A stretch of DNA of 38,886 nucleotides from Elusimicrobia bacterium ADurb.Bin231 (GCA_002069855.1 MWCF01000051.1:1-38886); one strand, 5' to 3'. Positions 14,540-24,211 are shown, numbered from the stretch's first letter. Notes: generated by a model not told the origin, from the sequence alone. Numbers and translations are program-made.

Positions 14540-16099
14540 TTATGCACTCCTTGACTGTACGGTTTTCCTTTTCCAGACGATTCTCACAAGGAATGAGAGT
14601 ATAAGGAAAAGGCCTACCAATATTATTCTAGTCAGTATCACAAATTTTTTATTTTCTTGCGACACATTTTTCATAAATATTACCGGAAGCCCCTCCTGAA
14701 AAAACCATGAGCCGAGAATCGCAAGAAGAAAGGCAGGTGTAATAAATTTTATTATGAATTTATAGATTTTCGGGATTTGCATGTCTGCTCCGGCATGCAT
14801 TTCGTTCCATGCCTTGTCTATCCCGAACACCCATGAAAAAAGAATCGCTTCGCATGTTCCGAAAAGAACCAGACAGAATGTTCCGCCCCAGAAATCCAGT
14901 TCGTCAACAACTCCGTTGGCAAGGAAAAATATTGCGGGCTGGCATAAAATGAAACAAACCACTGCAAAAATTCCCAGAGATTCTTTTCTGTCAAGTTCAA
15001 ATTCGTCTTCCAGAAATGCTATTGCAGGTTGCGCGAGCGAAACAGAAGAAGTTATACCTGATAGAAAAAGAAGCAAGAACCACAATGTAGCAAAGAACAT
15101 TCCATAATGAATTTTATTGAAAATAAACGGCATCGTGACAAATCCGAGATTAAAGGAACCGCTTTTTGCAATCGGCATTATCTGTTCCGGTCCGAAAAAT
15201 ATAAAAGCAACAGGAATAACTATGGAAGCTCCGAGTATTACCTCGGCAAATTCATTGGTTGACGCCGCTGTAAGACCGGAAAGAACAATATCGTCGTCTT
15301 TGCGCAGATATGATGTGTAAGTCAATATGACTCCTATGCCTACGGAAAGAGTAAAAAATATCTGTCCCGCAGCTGCCATCCAAACTTTTGCGCTTTTTAA
15401 TGCGGAAAAGTTTGGGTTCCATAAAAATCCTAATCCATTAATAAAATTCCAATCGGGTTTGGATAAGTCCGGTGTGCCGAGGGTAATAACGCGCAGCATT
15501 ATTAAGATTCCGCAGATAAATAATACAGGCATTGCCACTTTGGAAAGTTTTTCTATTCCGTGTTTTATGCCGTGGTAGAGAACAATTATATTAATTATAA
15601 AAGTTATAAGAAAAAATGTATATGCTGTCCCTATGCCGGAAAAATATTCGTTGCGAATAATTCCCTGGTATCCTGATAAAAATCCTGTCATTGTTTCCGG
15701 CGAAGATATTCCGGAGTATTTTCCTGTTATCGAAAAAAAGGTATATCCGAGCAGCCATGATTCAATATATGTGTAGTAAGTAAAAATAACAATCGGCCCG
15801 AAAATTCCTATTACCCCGAAATATTTGATAAATCTGTTTTTTTGCCACATAGTGTGAAAAATGCCCGGACCTGTGCCATGTCCAAAACCTCCGCCGAATC
15901 TTCCGAGAGTCCATTCTATCCACATAAGCGGTATGCCGAGAAGTAAAAAAGAAATGAAATACGGTATCATAAAAGCACCACCGCCATTTTGCGCGGCCTG
16001 GACCGGGAACCTGAGAAAATTTCCAAGTCCTACAGCGCTTCCGGCAACTGCGAGGATTATGCCTATTTTTGATCCCCATGATTGTCTTTTATGTTTCAT
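14540..16099 (-). CDS. Sodium-dependent transporter, NSS family (MetP-like)
   Basis: 519 residues with about 12 membrane helices. The N-terminus WGSKIGIILAVAGSAVG, then LGNFLRFP (within residues 8-32), is the neurotransmitter:sodium symporter signature for sodium and substrate binding. It imports an amino acid or similar solute; the small MetS-like gene directly downstream favours methionine or alanine. There is no clear ribosome site before the ATG, and a TATAAT at 16113-16108 lies so close that the transcript may be almost leaderless. A 6-bp inverted repeat GTGTAA/TTACAC at 16160-16178 lies upstream and could be an operator. Confidence 0.93.
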   Translation of the reverse strand: MKHKRQSWGSKIGIILAVAGSAVGLGNFLRFPVQAAQNGGGAFMIPYFISFLLLGIPLMWIEWTLGRFGGGFGHGTGPGIFHTMWQKNRFIKYFGVIGIFGPIVIFTYYTYIESWLLGYTFFSITGKYSGISSPETMTGFLSGYQGIIRNEYFSGIGTAYTFFLITFIINIIVLYHGIKHGIEKLSKVAMPVLFICGILIMLRVITLGTPDLSKPDWNFINGLGFLWNPNFSALKSAKVWMAAAGQIFFTLSVGIGVILTYTSYLRKDDDIVLSGLTAASTNEFAEVILGASIVIPVAFIFFGPEQIMPIAKSGSFNLGFVTMPFIFNKIHYGMFFATLWFLLLFLSGITSSVSLAQPAIAFLEDEFELDRKESLGIFAVVCFILCQPAIFFLANGVVDELDFWGGTFCLVLFGTCEAILFSWVFGIDKAWNEMHAGADMQIPKIYKFIIKFITPAFLLAILGSWFFQEGLPVIFMKNVSQENKKFVILTRIILVGLFLILSFLVRIVWKRKTVQSRSA

Positions 16100-16251
16100 A
16101 TATAAAAATTATACTTTTTTTTTCATTTAAATCAATCCTAAATTTAGATGGTATTTTTGGTGTAAGCATAAATTACACATTAAACTTTACAATGCAGAAG
16201 AACTGATTTTTTTATATTCTTGTTTCCGGTCTATTGAAAATATATTAATAT

Positions 16252-16279
16252 TTGCAAAAAGCCAAAAGCAATGTATAAT
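16252..16279 (+). promoter_or_regulatory. Promoter candidate for the cinA operon
   Basis: TTGCAA (16252-16257), 16 bp, TATAAT (16274-16279). Another TATAAT at 16344-16349 has no good -35 at the right distance. The 280-bp divergent gap holds nothing else clear. Confidence 0.45.
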
Positions 16280-16379
16280 ATATACAACGAATACGCTTAT
16301 GGTATTTTAATCTGAATTGGAATACTTGAAATTGAAACAATGATATAATAAAATTGCATACAGGGGGTATTTTAATAAA

Positions 16380-17624
16380 ATGAATGCTGAAGTTATTGCC
16401 ACAGGTTCGGAATTGTTTTCAGACACTCTAAATACCAATGGCATTTATATAAGCGGGAAACTTTTGTCTCTCGGTATAAACGTGGTCAGGCAGACGGTAG
16501 TAGGCGACTCTCCGAAGGAAATGGAATCCGCAATAAAAGAAGCGCTTTCCCGTTCTAACATAATAATTATTACAGGCGGGCTTGGACCTACATTCGACGA
16601 TATAACATGCGAGATTGTGTGCAAAGTGTTGGGCAAAAAGCTTGTTTTTAGCAGGGAGGCGCTGTCGTCAATAGCTGCTTACTTTGCCGCGTTAAATAAG
16701 CAGATGAATAAGATTAATGAGAAACAAGCGTATATAGCGGAAGGAGCAGTTCCTATTTTAAATTCCGCGGGTACTGCACCTGGCCAAATAATAAAATCAG
16801 ATGATAAATTAGTAGTGCTTTTGCCCGGTCCTCACAGAGAATTAAGGATTATGTTTGAAAAGGATGTTTTTCCATTTTTGAAAAAGAAATACGAAAGAGG
16901 CATAGTAAAAATAAAAATATTTCATACTACAGGGGTGCCGGAATCAGTAATCAATGAGAAAATAAAAGACATAGTAACATTGGAAAAAAAGCTTGAAGAG
17001 GGCAGCTTGAAATTTTCCATATTGGCGCATGTAACAGGCGTTGATATTAAAATGGTTGTTTCCGGCACTAATGAAATGCTTATGGACAAAACCCTGCGGA
17101 ATATTGCCTTTGAGATTCGCGGATTGCTTAAGGAAGATATTTATTCCGAGGACGGAAAATCCATGGAAAAGGTTATATGCGAATTACTTGTCAAAGCACA
17201 TAAAAACCTTGCTGTCGCTGAATCATGCACCGGAGGACTTCTCGCACATAAGATTACGAATGTTACCGGAAGTTCAGCTGTTTTTTTAGGCGGTATGGTC
17301 ACTTATTCTGATTTTATGAAGAAGACAATTCTCGGTGTCAAAGAGGAAACAATAACGAATTTCAAGGCGGTTTCAAGAGAAACTGCCGGCGAAATGGCTG
17401 AATGTGTCAGAAAAATTATGGCATCAGATTTCGGATTATCGACTACAGGCGTGGCAGGACCTGGTAAATCTTCTGACGGTATACCTGCCGGCACAGCGTA
17501 TATTGCTCTGGCTCGTGATTCGGGAACCATTATAAAGGAATTAAAATTTGCCGGTTCCCGCGCGGAAATAAAGGCAAAAATAGTACAAGCGGCTTTGGAT
17601 ATGTTAAGAAGGGAATTGATGTAA
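16380..17624 (+). CDS. cinA: CinA: nicotinamide-nucleotide amidohydrolase / competence-damage protein
   Basis: 414 residues, the full two-domain form. The N-terminal MoCF-like domain has ATGSELF, ITGGLGPTFDD and LLPGPHRE; the C-terminal amidohydrolase domain (from about residue 265) has AVAESCTGGLL and TTGVAGPG. It recycles pyridine nucleotides by deamidating NMN. GGGGG precedes the ATG. It heads a tight operon with thpR, ruvX and mltG; cinA and thpR are separated by 1 bp. Confidence 0.95.
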   Translation: MNAEVIATGSELFSDTLNTNGIYISGKLLSLGINVVRQTVVGDSPKEMESAIKEALSRSNIIIITGGLGPTFDDITCEIVCKVLGKKLVFSREALSSIAAYFAALNKQMNKINEKQAYIAEGAVPILNSAGTAPGQIIKSDDKLVVLLPGPHRELRIMFEKDVFPFLKKKYERGIVKIKIFHTTGVPESVINEKIKDIVTLEKKLEEGSLKFSILAHVTGVDIKMVVSGTNEMLMDKTLRNIAFEIRGLLKEDIYSEDGKSMEKVICELLVKAHKNLAVAESCTGGLLAHKITNVTGSSAVFLGGMVTYSDFMKKTILGVKEETITNFKAVSRETAGEMAECVRKIMASDFGLSTTGVAGPGKSSDGIPAGTAYIALARDSGTIIKELKFAGSRAEIKAKIVQAALDMLRRELM

Positions 17625-17625
17625 T

Positions 17626-18183
17626 ATGCGCATATTTTTTGCCGTAAAGCCCTCTTTGGACGGTATATCTGCAATAGAAAAAATTATTGCTCGCCTTTCG
17701 AAAACCCGCGCTGACATAAGATGGGTGCGCAAAGAAAATATTCATATTACAATAAAGTTTCTGGGCGAAACGGAAGAAGATATTCTCCGGTTAATTAAAG
17801 AGGATTTAAAAGAAAAAATTTCTTCTCGTAAAAAATTTTTATTTAATTTGTCCGGGATTGGATTTTTTCCCGATGCTTTTGCGCCAAGGGTTATATGGAT
17901 GGGAGTATCCGCCGGCAGCGAAGAGTTTTCCGGACTTGCGCGCCTGATTGATGAAAGATTGTGTTCTCTGATAAATCCAGAAATGGAAATTCAAAAGTTT
18001 GTTCCGCATTTAACTCTTGGCAGATTTAAAAGTAGAAAAGGAAAAGATGAATTAATGCCTCTCATACATAATCTTAATATTAAAATTCCGGTTTCCCAGT
18101 GCGAGAAGGTATTATTGATGAAAAGCGTTCTTACTCCCCGCGGGCCGGAGTATGAAGAAATAGCAAATTTTGAACTCGGGTGA
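17626..18183 (+). CDS. thpR: RNA 2',3'-cyclic phosphodiesterase
   Basis: 185 residues of the LigT/2H phosphoesterase family. The two catalytic HxTx motifs are HITIKFLGE (His40, Thr42) and HLTLGRFK near residue 126. It opens 2',3'-cyclic phosphates on RNA ends. Pairing with cinA is common. The next gene starts 7 bp later. Confidence 0.93.
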   Translation: MRIFFAVKPSLDGISAIEKIIARLSKTRADIRWVRKENIHITIKFLGETEEDILRLIKEDLKEKISSRKKFLFNLSGIGFFPDAFAPRVIWMGVSAGSEEFSGLARLIDERLCSLINPEMEIQKFVPHLTLGRFKSRKGKDELMPLIHNLNIKIPVSQCEKVLLMKSVLTPRGPEYEEIANFELG

Positions 18184-18190
18184 TTAAACA

Positions 18191-18604
18191 ATGACAATAC
18201 TCGGTATTGATTACGGTAGAAAACGCATAGGCATTGCTGTAGCTTGTCTGGGCATACCTATGCCTCTTAAACCGATTAAAAGAACGGGTGTACGCGCAGA
18301 CATAAAAATAATAGCAGATATTGTAAATGAATATTCAGTGGAAAAGATTGTTGTAGGAAATCCTTTGAATATGAACGGCACTGCAGGCGTTATGTCCCGT
18401 GAAGCGGAAACATTTGCCGCACTTCTTAAAAAGAAGATAAAACTTCCGGTAGTGCTTGTCGACGAACGTTGCACTTCGCGCGGTGCCGAAGAAATGCTTT
18501 TTAAACTCGGTAAAAATCTTAAAGAAACAAAATTAAAAGTGGACGGCGTATCTGCGTGTTTAATTTTAGAAAATTATTTGGATAGAGAAAGATTATCAAA
18601 ATGA
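18191..18604 (+). CDS. ruvX: Holliday junction resolvase-like protein RuvX (YqgF)
   Basis: 137 residues, typical length. The RNase H-like fold shows LGIDYGRKRIGIA with the first acidic residue Asp7, IVVGNPLNMNG, and VDERCTSRGAEE. It takes part in 16S rRNA 5'-end processing in E. coli and may act on junctions. It overlaps mltG by 4 bp. Confidence 0.95.
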   Translation: MTILGIDYGRKRIGIAVACLGIPMPLKPIKRTGVRADIKIIADIVNEYSVEKIVVGNPLNMNGTAGVMSREAETFAALLKKKIKLPVVLVDERCTSRGAEEMLFKLGKNLKETKLKVDGVSACLILENYLDRERLSK

Positions 18605-19587
18605 AATTTTTTAAACCGGTTCAGGAAAAGATAATTCCAAAAATATGCGCGTGTAAATTTTTTACCGCCCATAGATTGCTGCTTCTGTCTTTGTGCGCCG
18701 GCATTGCCGCTGGTGTGGCTGTAACTCCCAAAAAAGAGGCGTTTCTGCGCATATCAAAAGGTACAACTTCAAAACAGGTCGCGCAAATGCTGAAAAAAGA
18801 AAAGATTATTTCAAGCGAAAGATTTTTTCTTTTTTTGATACGGGTTACAGGTAATGACAGAAAAATCAAATCAGGCATATATAAATTCCACAACAAGAAC
18901 ACCGAATTAAAAATTCTTAGTGATTTGGCAGGAGGAAAATCCCATAAAATAAAGGTTACAATTCCAGAAGGATTTACAGCCGCGGAAATAGCGGTTTTGT
19001 TAGATTCCGCTTCTATATGCAGCGGCGAAAAATTTTTAGATATTGTCGGGGAAAAACTGCTTGAAGGGTATTTGTTCCCGGACACATATTTTTTTGATAT
19101 AGATATGTCTCCGTATTTAGTTGCGGATGTGTTGCGCGATAATTTTAACAAAAAGTTTTCTAATGATTTACGGAAAAGTGCAGTTGAGTCCGGCTTAAGC
19201 GAAAAGGATACAGTTATACTCGCATCTCTGATAGAGAAAGAGGCAAAAAAGGATGAAGAAAGGCCGCTTATCTCCGCTGTGTTTCGCAACCGTCTTAAAA
19301 AGGGCTGGCATCTGGAATCATGTGCCACTATTATATACGCCTTGGGCAAGCATAAAGATCGGCTTACATATAAAGATACTAAGGTTAATTCTCCGTATAA
19401 CACATATCTCTTTCCCGGCCTTCCTCCGCATCCTATATGCAATCCGGGCATTTCTTCTCTTAATGCTGCGATCTTTCCTGCTGATACGGATGCTATGTTT
19501 TTTGTGTCTGACGGCGCCGGCAGCCACAAATTTTCAAAATATTTTTCCGAGCATAACCTAAATAAAAAGAAGATCAATCAGCGATAA
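18601..19587 (+). CDS. mltG: Endolytic murein transglycosylase MltG
   Basis: 328 residues. One N-terminal membrane helix (about 25-42) anchors a periplasmic YceG domain. It cuts nascent glycan strands and so sets strand length. The catalytic Glu212 lies in ASLIEKEAKK; SPYNTYLFPGLPPHPICNPG and the SDGAGSHKFS ending are family signatures. Translationally coupled to ruvX. Confidence 0.95.
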   Translation: MKFFKPVQEKIIPKICACKFFTAHRLLLLSLCAGIAAGVAVTPKKEAFLRISKGTTSKQVAQMLKKEKIISSERFFLFLIRVTGNDRKIKSGIYKFHNKNTELKILSDLAGGKSHKIKVTIPEGFTAAEIAVLLDSASICSGEKFLDIVGEKLLEGYLFPDTYFFDIDMSPYLVADVLRDNFNKKFSNDLRKSAVESGLSEKDTVILASLIEKEAKKDEERPLISAVFRNRLKKGWHLESCATIIYALGKHKDRLTYKDTKVNSPYNTYLFPGLPPHPICNPGISSLNAAIFPADTDAMFFVSDGAGSHKFSKYFSEHNLNKKKINQR

Positions 19588-19614
19588 AATGGTTGTATAT
19601 CTACATTGAGAAAA

Positions 19615-19644
19615 GTAAACTTTAAGGCATTTAACTGCGTCTAA
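19615..19644 (+). promoter_or_regulatory. ECF-type promoter of the sigma factor gene
   Basis: GTAAACTT (19615-19622), 15 bp, CGTCTAA (19638-19644): the AAC-type -35 and CGTC-type -10 of ECF sigma factors. The identical pair with identical spacing lies before tolC at 26668-26697, which implies autoregulation. The predicted start point is only a few bases before the ATG at 19654, so this transcript would be near-leaderless. Confidence 0.65.
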
Positions 19645-19653
19645 ATACCGGGT

Positions 19654-20163
19654 ATGGAAAATTTTAATAACATTATTCGTGAGCACCAGGATAAAATTTA
19701 TCGGCTTGTTTTTTCTTTGGTAAGAAATGAATCCGCGGCTGACGAGATAGTGCAAAATACTTTTATTTTGGCATATAAAAATATAAAAAAATTTCGGCAT
19801 CAATCTTCTCTATCGACATGGCTGTCCAGAATCGCTATAAACAACACGCGCAATCATTACAGAAAAAGGAAGTTTTTCTCGCTTTTTTATAATAATGACG
19901 ACGAGAGCCCTGTGGAGATAGAAGATATTTCGCAGAATATCGAAAAAGATGTTGAGCGGAATGCGATTATGAAAAAGGTACAAAATGCTATTGATTCCCT
20001 GCCGAGCCGGCAAAAAGAGGTATTTATTATGAAGCATATACAGGGTATGGGCATAGCGCATATAAGTGAAATACTTGAGATTTCCACAGGCAGCGTAAAA
20101 GCAAATATCTTTAAATCTGTAAGAAATATGAGAAAGAATCTTGGAGGTATAGATGAATTGTAA
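19654..20163 (+). CDS. RNA polymerase sigma factor, ECF family
   Basis: 169 residues with only sigma regions 2 and 4. Region 2 is seen in HQDKIYRLVFSLV, ADEIVQNTFILAYKNIKKF and STWLSRIAINNTRN; region 4 in LPSRQKEVFIMKHIQGMGIAHISEIL and GSVKANIFKSVRNMRK. It directs RNA polymerase to stress-type promoters. It overlaps the anti-sigma gene by 11 bp and has no clear ribosome site, fitting a start close to the promoter. The gene order sigma, anti-sigma, CpxP-like protein resembles metal-responsive Cnr-type systems, though here the order and sequences differ. Confidence 0.93.
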   Translation: MENFNNIIREHQDKIYRLVFSLVRNESAADEIVQNTFILAYKNIKKFRHQSSLSTWLSRIAINNTRNHYRKRKFFSLFYNNDDESPVEIEDISQNIEKDVERNAIMKKVQNAIDSLPSRQKEVFIMKHIQGMGIAHISEILEISTGSVKANIFKSVRNMRKNLGGIDEL

Positions 20164-20572
20164 ACAAACTGAAAAGGAAATGTATTTTTATGTTACAGGA
20201 GGGCTGATCGCTTCAGAAAAGGAAAATGTAGAGAAGCATCTGAATGTGTGCAAAAAGTGTTCAGACACTGTGATCTCTTTTCGCAAGACAATAAAAAGCA
20301 TTGATACAGTGTCGAAAAAATTATTTATTCCTCCGAACCGTGACAGAGATTATATAGTAGATTCAGTTATGGATAGAGTGAACACTACTATAAAGCGGAG
20401 ATTGTTTTATCCTGTTTACGCACTGGCTATGTTCGCAATCGCATTTATATTCGGTTCATTTTATTTGTTTAAGTCCGGCGCTAAGCAAACAGGTATCGCG
20501 CAATTGCGTTTGGAAGAAGAACAGTTTGTGGCGTTTCTTACGGATTTTGATATTCCGGAGGTTTATAAGTAA
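20153..20572 (+). CDS. Membrane anti-sigma factor with zinc-binding ZAS motif
   Basis: 139 residues. The N-terminal half has the zinc-binding anti-sigma motif with His29, Cys33 and Cys36 (HLNVCKKC) and Cys3 near the start. One membrane helix runs at about 84-106, leaving a short periplasmic tail of about 33 residues. It should hold the sigma factor inactive until a signal reaches the tail. GGAGG precedes the ATG inside the sigma gene. The following gene for a secreted protein could supply the signal. Confidence 0.87.
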   Translation: MNCKQTEKEMYFYVTGGLIASEKENVEKHLNVCKKCSDTVISFRKTIKSIDTVSKKLFIPPNRDRDYIVDSVMDRVNTTIKRRLFYPVYALAMFAIAFIFGSFYLFKSGAKQTGIAQLRLEEEQFVAFLTDFDIPEVYK

Positions 20573-20622
20573 ACCTTTTTGTGATTGAAAGAATCAAACA
20601 TTTACTAAGGGGGTGAAAAAAT

Positions 20623-21225
20623 ATGAAAAAGGTAAAAAGTATAGCTTTCTTATTTTCAGTTTTTTGTCTTTTTTCCATTACTGAAGTTTTTGCCGATATG
20701 CTGTCCTGTTCTTGCAGAGGAGGCGTGCCCTGCTATTGCGAGGATGGGATATCCTGCTACTGCGGAGAAGGCGCGCTGGCTTTTAAAAAGATGTCAGGCA
20801 AAAAAAAGGCCGGTTCCTATAATTTCGGGAAGAAAAAAATGGGTCCTGAAGGTGAAATGGATTGCACAGGCATGTATCTTGGGATGAAGGAGGAACTTGG
20901 ATTAAGCGAGGAACAGATTAAAACGATTGAAAGCATCGGTATGGAACAACGGAAGTCGGCGGTAAAAAGAAAATCAGACATAGAAATTTTTAGGATTGAA
21001 TTGGCTGAATTATTCCGCAAAGAACCGCCTGATTTCAAGGCTGCCAAAGAGAAGGTGAAAAAGATATCCGATGTACAGTTGGAAATGAAAATTAGTATGA
21101 TAGATTCCCGCGAAAAGATTTATAACGTCCTTACTAAAGAACAACGTGAAAAACTTATCAAAGCAAGACAGGACAGAAGGAAAAAGGGAAAAAGTCGCTC
21201 TATGAAAGGTAAGGAAAAGGAGTAA
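20623..21225 (+). CDS. Secreted Spy/CpxP/CnrX-like protein with three CxC modules
   Basis: 200 residues. A signal peptide (1-24, VFA) is followed in the mature N-terminus by three 8-residue modules at 29-36, 37-44 and 45-52, each starting CxC (CSC, CYC, CYC) and having Gly at position 6. A helical region follows (LGLSEEQIKTIESI, DFKAAKEKVKKIS, VLTKEQREKLIKAR), which resembles the Spy/CpxP/Metal_resist fold used by CnrX and ZraP. The tail is very basic. Six closely spaced Cys suggest binding of a soft metal such as copper or zinc, or redox sensing. GGGGG precedes the start; it is third in the sigma operon, followed by a strong terminator. Confidence 0.75.
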   Translation: MKKVKSIAFLFSVFCLFSITEVFADMLSCSCRGGVPCYCEDGISCYCGEGALAFKKMSGKKKAGSYNFGKKKMGPEGEMDCTGMYLGMKEELGLSEEQIKTIESIGMEQRKSAVKRKSDIEIFRIELAELFRKEPPDFKAAKEKVKKISDVQLEMKISMIDSREKIYNVLTKEQREKLIKARQDRRKKGKSRSMKGKEKE

Positions 21226-21264
21226 GTCGATTAAGGCGAGAAAAGATTAATAAATTCCTACCCG

Positions 21265-21303
21265 CGGCCCGTTTGTTTTGTTGAAACGGGCCGTTTTTTT
21301 TTT
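21265..21303 (+). terminator. Rho-independent terminator of the sigma operon
   Basis: A perfect 10-bp stem, CGGCCCGTTT (21265-21274) and AAACGGGCCG (21284-21293), with a 9-nt loop is followed by a run of T. Confidence 0.93.
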
Positions 21304-21395
21304 ATTGATTGTAAAAAAAATAACAAATAAACTACAATATAAATTTTTTCTGTTGTCTCAAATAAAAATTTAAATGACAAAATTAAAATCTTGTA

Positions 21396-21424
21396 TTGAC
21401 ATTTCGCTTGAAGATTGCTAAAAT
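21396..21424 (+). promoter_or_regulatory. Sigma-70 promoter of ppdK
   Basis: TTGACA (21396-21401), 17 bp, TAAAAT (21419-21424), about 55 bp before the ppdK start. Confidence 0.75.
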
Positions 21425-21484
21425 AATAACATTTACAAAATTAAAGCAATTGTCGATAATCTAAATTTTAAGGAGATGAATTTT

Positions 21485-24211
21485 ATGGTTAAAAAGTATG
21501 TGTATTTTTTTGGCGGCGGTAAGGCGGATGGAAATGAAAAGATGAAAAATCTTTTAGGCGGTAAGGGCGCAAATCTTGCGGAAATGGTCAATCTTAACAT
21601 ACCCGTGCCTGCCGGTTTTACCATTACTACAGAAGTATGTTCTGCGTATTACAAGAATAATAAAAGGTATCCCAAGGAACTCAAACCTGCTGTTGAATCC
21701 TCTCTTAAAAAGATGGAAAAGATTATGAATTGCAAGTTTGGGGACAAAACCAATCCTTTGCTTGTATCTGTCCGCAGCGGCGCCAGAAAATCTATGCCAG
21801 GAATGATGGAAACCGTGCTCAATGTGGGACTTAACAATGAAACCAGAGAGGGATTGATAAAGAAAACCAATAATCCGCGATTTGTGTATGATGCTCAAAG
21901 ACGGCTGATTCAGATGTATTCAGATGTTGTTATGGAAAAGGCCGCAGGCATTGAACCTGCAGAGGGCTTGGGTATCAGACAGCAGCTTGAAAGAGCGCTT
22001 GAAGTAATGAAAAAGGAAAAAGGCGTTAAGCAGGATACGGAACTTAGCGCAGATGATTTGAAAAAATTAATAGAAATATATAAGAAGAAAATCAAAGAAG
22101 TGCTCGGCAAGGATTTTCCTGAAGATCCAATGGAACAACTTTGGGGAGGAATCGGCGCTGTGTTTCAGTCATGGAACGGTAAAAGAGCCATTTCCTACAG
22201 GCGCATTGAGAATATACCGGACGAATGGGGCACTGCGGTTAATGTTCAGGCTATGGTATTTGGAAATATGGGAGACACATCCGCTACGGGAGTTGCTTTT
22301 ACAAGGAATCCCGCGACAGGTGAAAAAATATTTTATGGAGAATGGCTTGTTAACGCGCAAGGCGAGGATGTTGTTGCAGGAATTAGAACACCCAATCCAA
22401 TCAATGAAAAAGGGAAAACCGAGCAGAGCAGCAAACTAAAATCTCTTGAAGTCGCGATGCCTAAAATTTACAATGAACTTCACAGCATTGAAAGGCGTCT
22501 TGAAAAGCATTATAGAGATATGCTTGATATCGAATTCACAATTCAGGAAGGCAAATTATGGATGCTTCAGTGCCGCGTAGGCAAAAGGAACGGTCCTGCT
22601 GCAGTTAGAATGGCCTGCGAAATGGTAAAAGAAAAGATTATTTCAAAGGAAGATGCTGTGATGAGGGTTACTCCGGCGCAGTTGGATGAGTTGCTTCATC
22701 CTATTATTGACCCTGTTTCCGAGAAAAATTCAAAACCTTTTGCCAAAGGACTTCCTGCAGGTCCAGGCGGCGCCGCCGGGATGATAGTTTTTAGCGCAAA
22801 TGACGCTGTAAAATGGGCGAAAGATGGAAAGGAAGTTATACTTGTAAGAGAAGAAACAAATCCTGAAGATGTTGAAGGTATGCGCGCAGCAAAAGCGATC
22901 TTGACAGCCAGAGGCGGTATGACATCTCATGCTGCTCTTGTTGCTCGGGGCTGGGGCAAATGCTGCATAGTCGGAGCCGGCGACTTACATATAGATTACG
23001 ACGATAAAATTATGAAAGTCGGCGATCTTGCTCTCAAAGAGGGCGATTGGATTAGTTTGAACGGAACTAAAGGTTATGTTTACCGCGGACAACTTCCTAT
23101 GGTAAAGGCAGCAGAAGAAAATCCGAATTTTACGGAATTTATGAAAATCTGCGACTCAATAAAAAAACTTGGAGTAAGAACTAACGCTGATACTCCTGCG
23201 GACGCGAAAAAAGCAAGAAGTTTCGGCGCTGAAGGCATAGGTCTTTTCAGAACAGAACATATGTTTTATGGTAAGGGTTCGGAAATGCCATTGTTCTTGC
23301 TTAGAAAAATGATAGTTTCAGATACGCTTGAAGAAAGAATAAGCGCTTTGAATGAACTTTTTCCGTATGTGAAAAATGATATTAAGGGGACATTGGCTGC
23401 TATGGAAGGATTCCCTGTAGTTGTAAGATTGCTCGACCCGCCTCTTCATGAATTTGTTCCGAAAGGGGACGATGAAAGGAAAAAACTTTCAGAAGCGCTC
23501 GGGATTACTGCTGAGGAATTGGAAGCCCGAGCCGCAGCTCTTCATGAATCAAATCCTATGATGGGGCATAGAGGAGTGCGTCTTGGCATAACATATCCTG
23601 AAATAACAAGGATGCAGGTAAGGGCTGTACTTGAGGCAGCTGCAGAGTTAATAAAAGAAGGGAAAAAAGTTATTCCGGAGATAATGATACCTGTGGTCGG
23701 AATAGTGAATGAACTTGCAGATCAGAAAAAGATAGTTGAAGAAATATACCGTGAGATTCTTAAAAAATTCAATATAAAGAAAATTAATTATTTGTTTGGG
23801 ACCATGATAGAGATTCCACGCGCTTGTTTGACTGCCGGGAAACTTGCCGAAATTTGTCAATTTTTCTCGTTCGGGACAAATGATCTTACACAAATGGGAT
23901 TTGGATTCTCAAGAGACGATATAGGCGGATTTATGCCGGATTATCTTGAGAAGAATATTCTTCCGTGCGACCCGTTTGCCACTGTAGATTTCGAAGGCAT
24001 AGGAGAACTTATTAAAATCGGCATAGAGCGTGGAAGAAAAACCAACAAGGGACTTGAGGTCGGAATATGCGGGGAACACGGGGGAGATCCGGAATCCGTT
24101 AAATTCTGTCATATAGTCGGCATGGACTATGTTTCCTGTTCGCCGTTTAGAGTCCCTCTTGCCAAACTCGCGGCTGCTCAGATAGTGGCTGAAGGTAAAA
24201 TAAAAAAATAA
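21485..24211 (+). CDS. ppdK: Pyruvate, phosphate dikinase
   Basis: 908 residues, full length. It interconverts pyruvate, ATP and phosphate with phosphoenolpyruvate, AMP and pyrophosphate, so it can serve gluconeogenesis or pyrophosphate-linked glycolysis. The ATP-grasp domain shows GGKGANLAEM and SVRSGARKSMPGMMETVLN; the swivelling domain has the phospho-His482 in GGMTSHAALVARG; the PEP-binding barrel ends with catalytic Cys862 in GICGEHGGDPES. The ATG at 21485 is used because AAGGAG abuts the earlier in-frame ATG at 21476 but is correctly spaced from this one. It is monocistronic. Confidence 0.96.
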   Translation: MVKKYVYFFGGGKADGNEKMKNLLGGKGANLAEMVNLNIPVPAGFTITTEVCSAYYKNNKRYPKELKPAVESSLKKMEKIMNCKFGDKTNPLLVSVRSGARKSMPGMMETVLNVGLNNETREGLIKKTNNPRFVYDAQRRLIQMYSDVVMEKAAGIEPAEGLGIRQQLERALEVMKKEKGVKQDTELSADDLKKLIEIYKKKIKEVLGKDFPEDPMEQLWGGIGAVFQSWNGKRAISYRRIENIPDEWGTAVNVQAMVFGNMGDTSATGVAFTRNPATGEKIFYGEWLVNAQGEDVVAGIRTPNPINEKGKTEQSSKLKSLEVAMPKIYNELHSIERRLEKHYRDMLDIEFTIQEGKLWMLQCRVGKRNGPAAVRMACEMVKEKIISKEDAVMRVTPAQLDELLHPIIDPVSEKNSKPFAKGLPAGPGGAAGMIVFSANDAVKWAKDGKEVILVREETNPEDVEGMRAAKAILTARGGMTSHAALVARGWGKCCIVGAGDLHIDYDDKIMKVGDLALKEGDWISLNGTKGYVYRGQLPMVKAAEENPNFTEFMKICDSIKKLGVRTNADTPADAKKARSFGAEGIGLFRTEHMFYGKGSEMPLFLLRKMIVSDTLEERISALNELFPYVKNDIKGTLAAMEGFPVVVRLLDPPLHEFVPKGDDERKKLSEALGITAEELEARAAALHESNPMMGHRGVRLGITYPEITRMQVRAVLEAAAELIKEGKKVIPEIMIPVVGIVNELADQKKIVEEIYREILKKFNIKKINYLFGTMIEIPRACLTAGKLAEICQFFSFGTNDLTQMGFGFSRDDIGGFMPDYLEKNILPCDPFATVDFEGIGELIKIGIERGRKTNKGLEVGICGEHGGDPESVKFCHIVGMDYVSCSPFRVPLAKLAAAQIVAEGKIKK

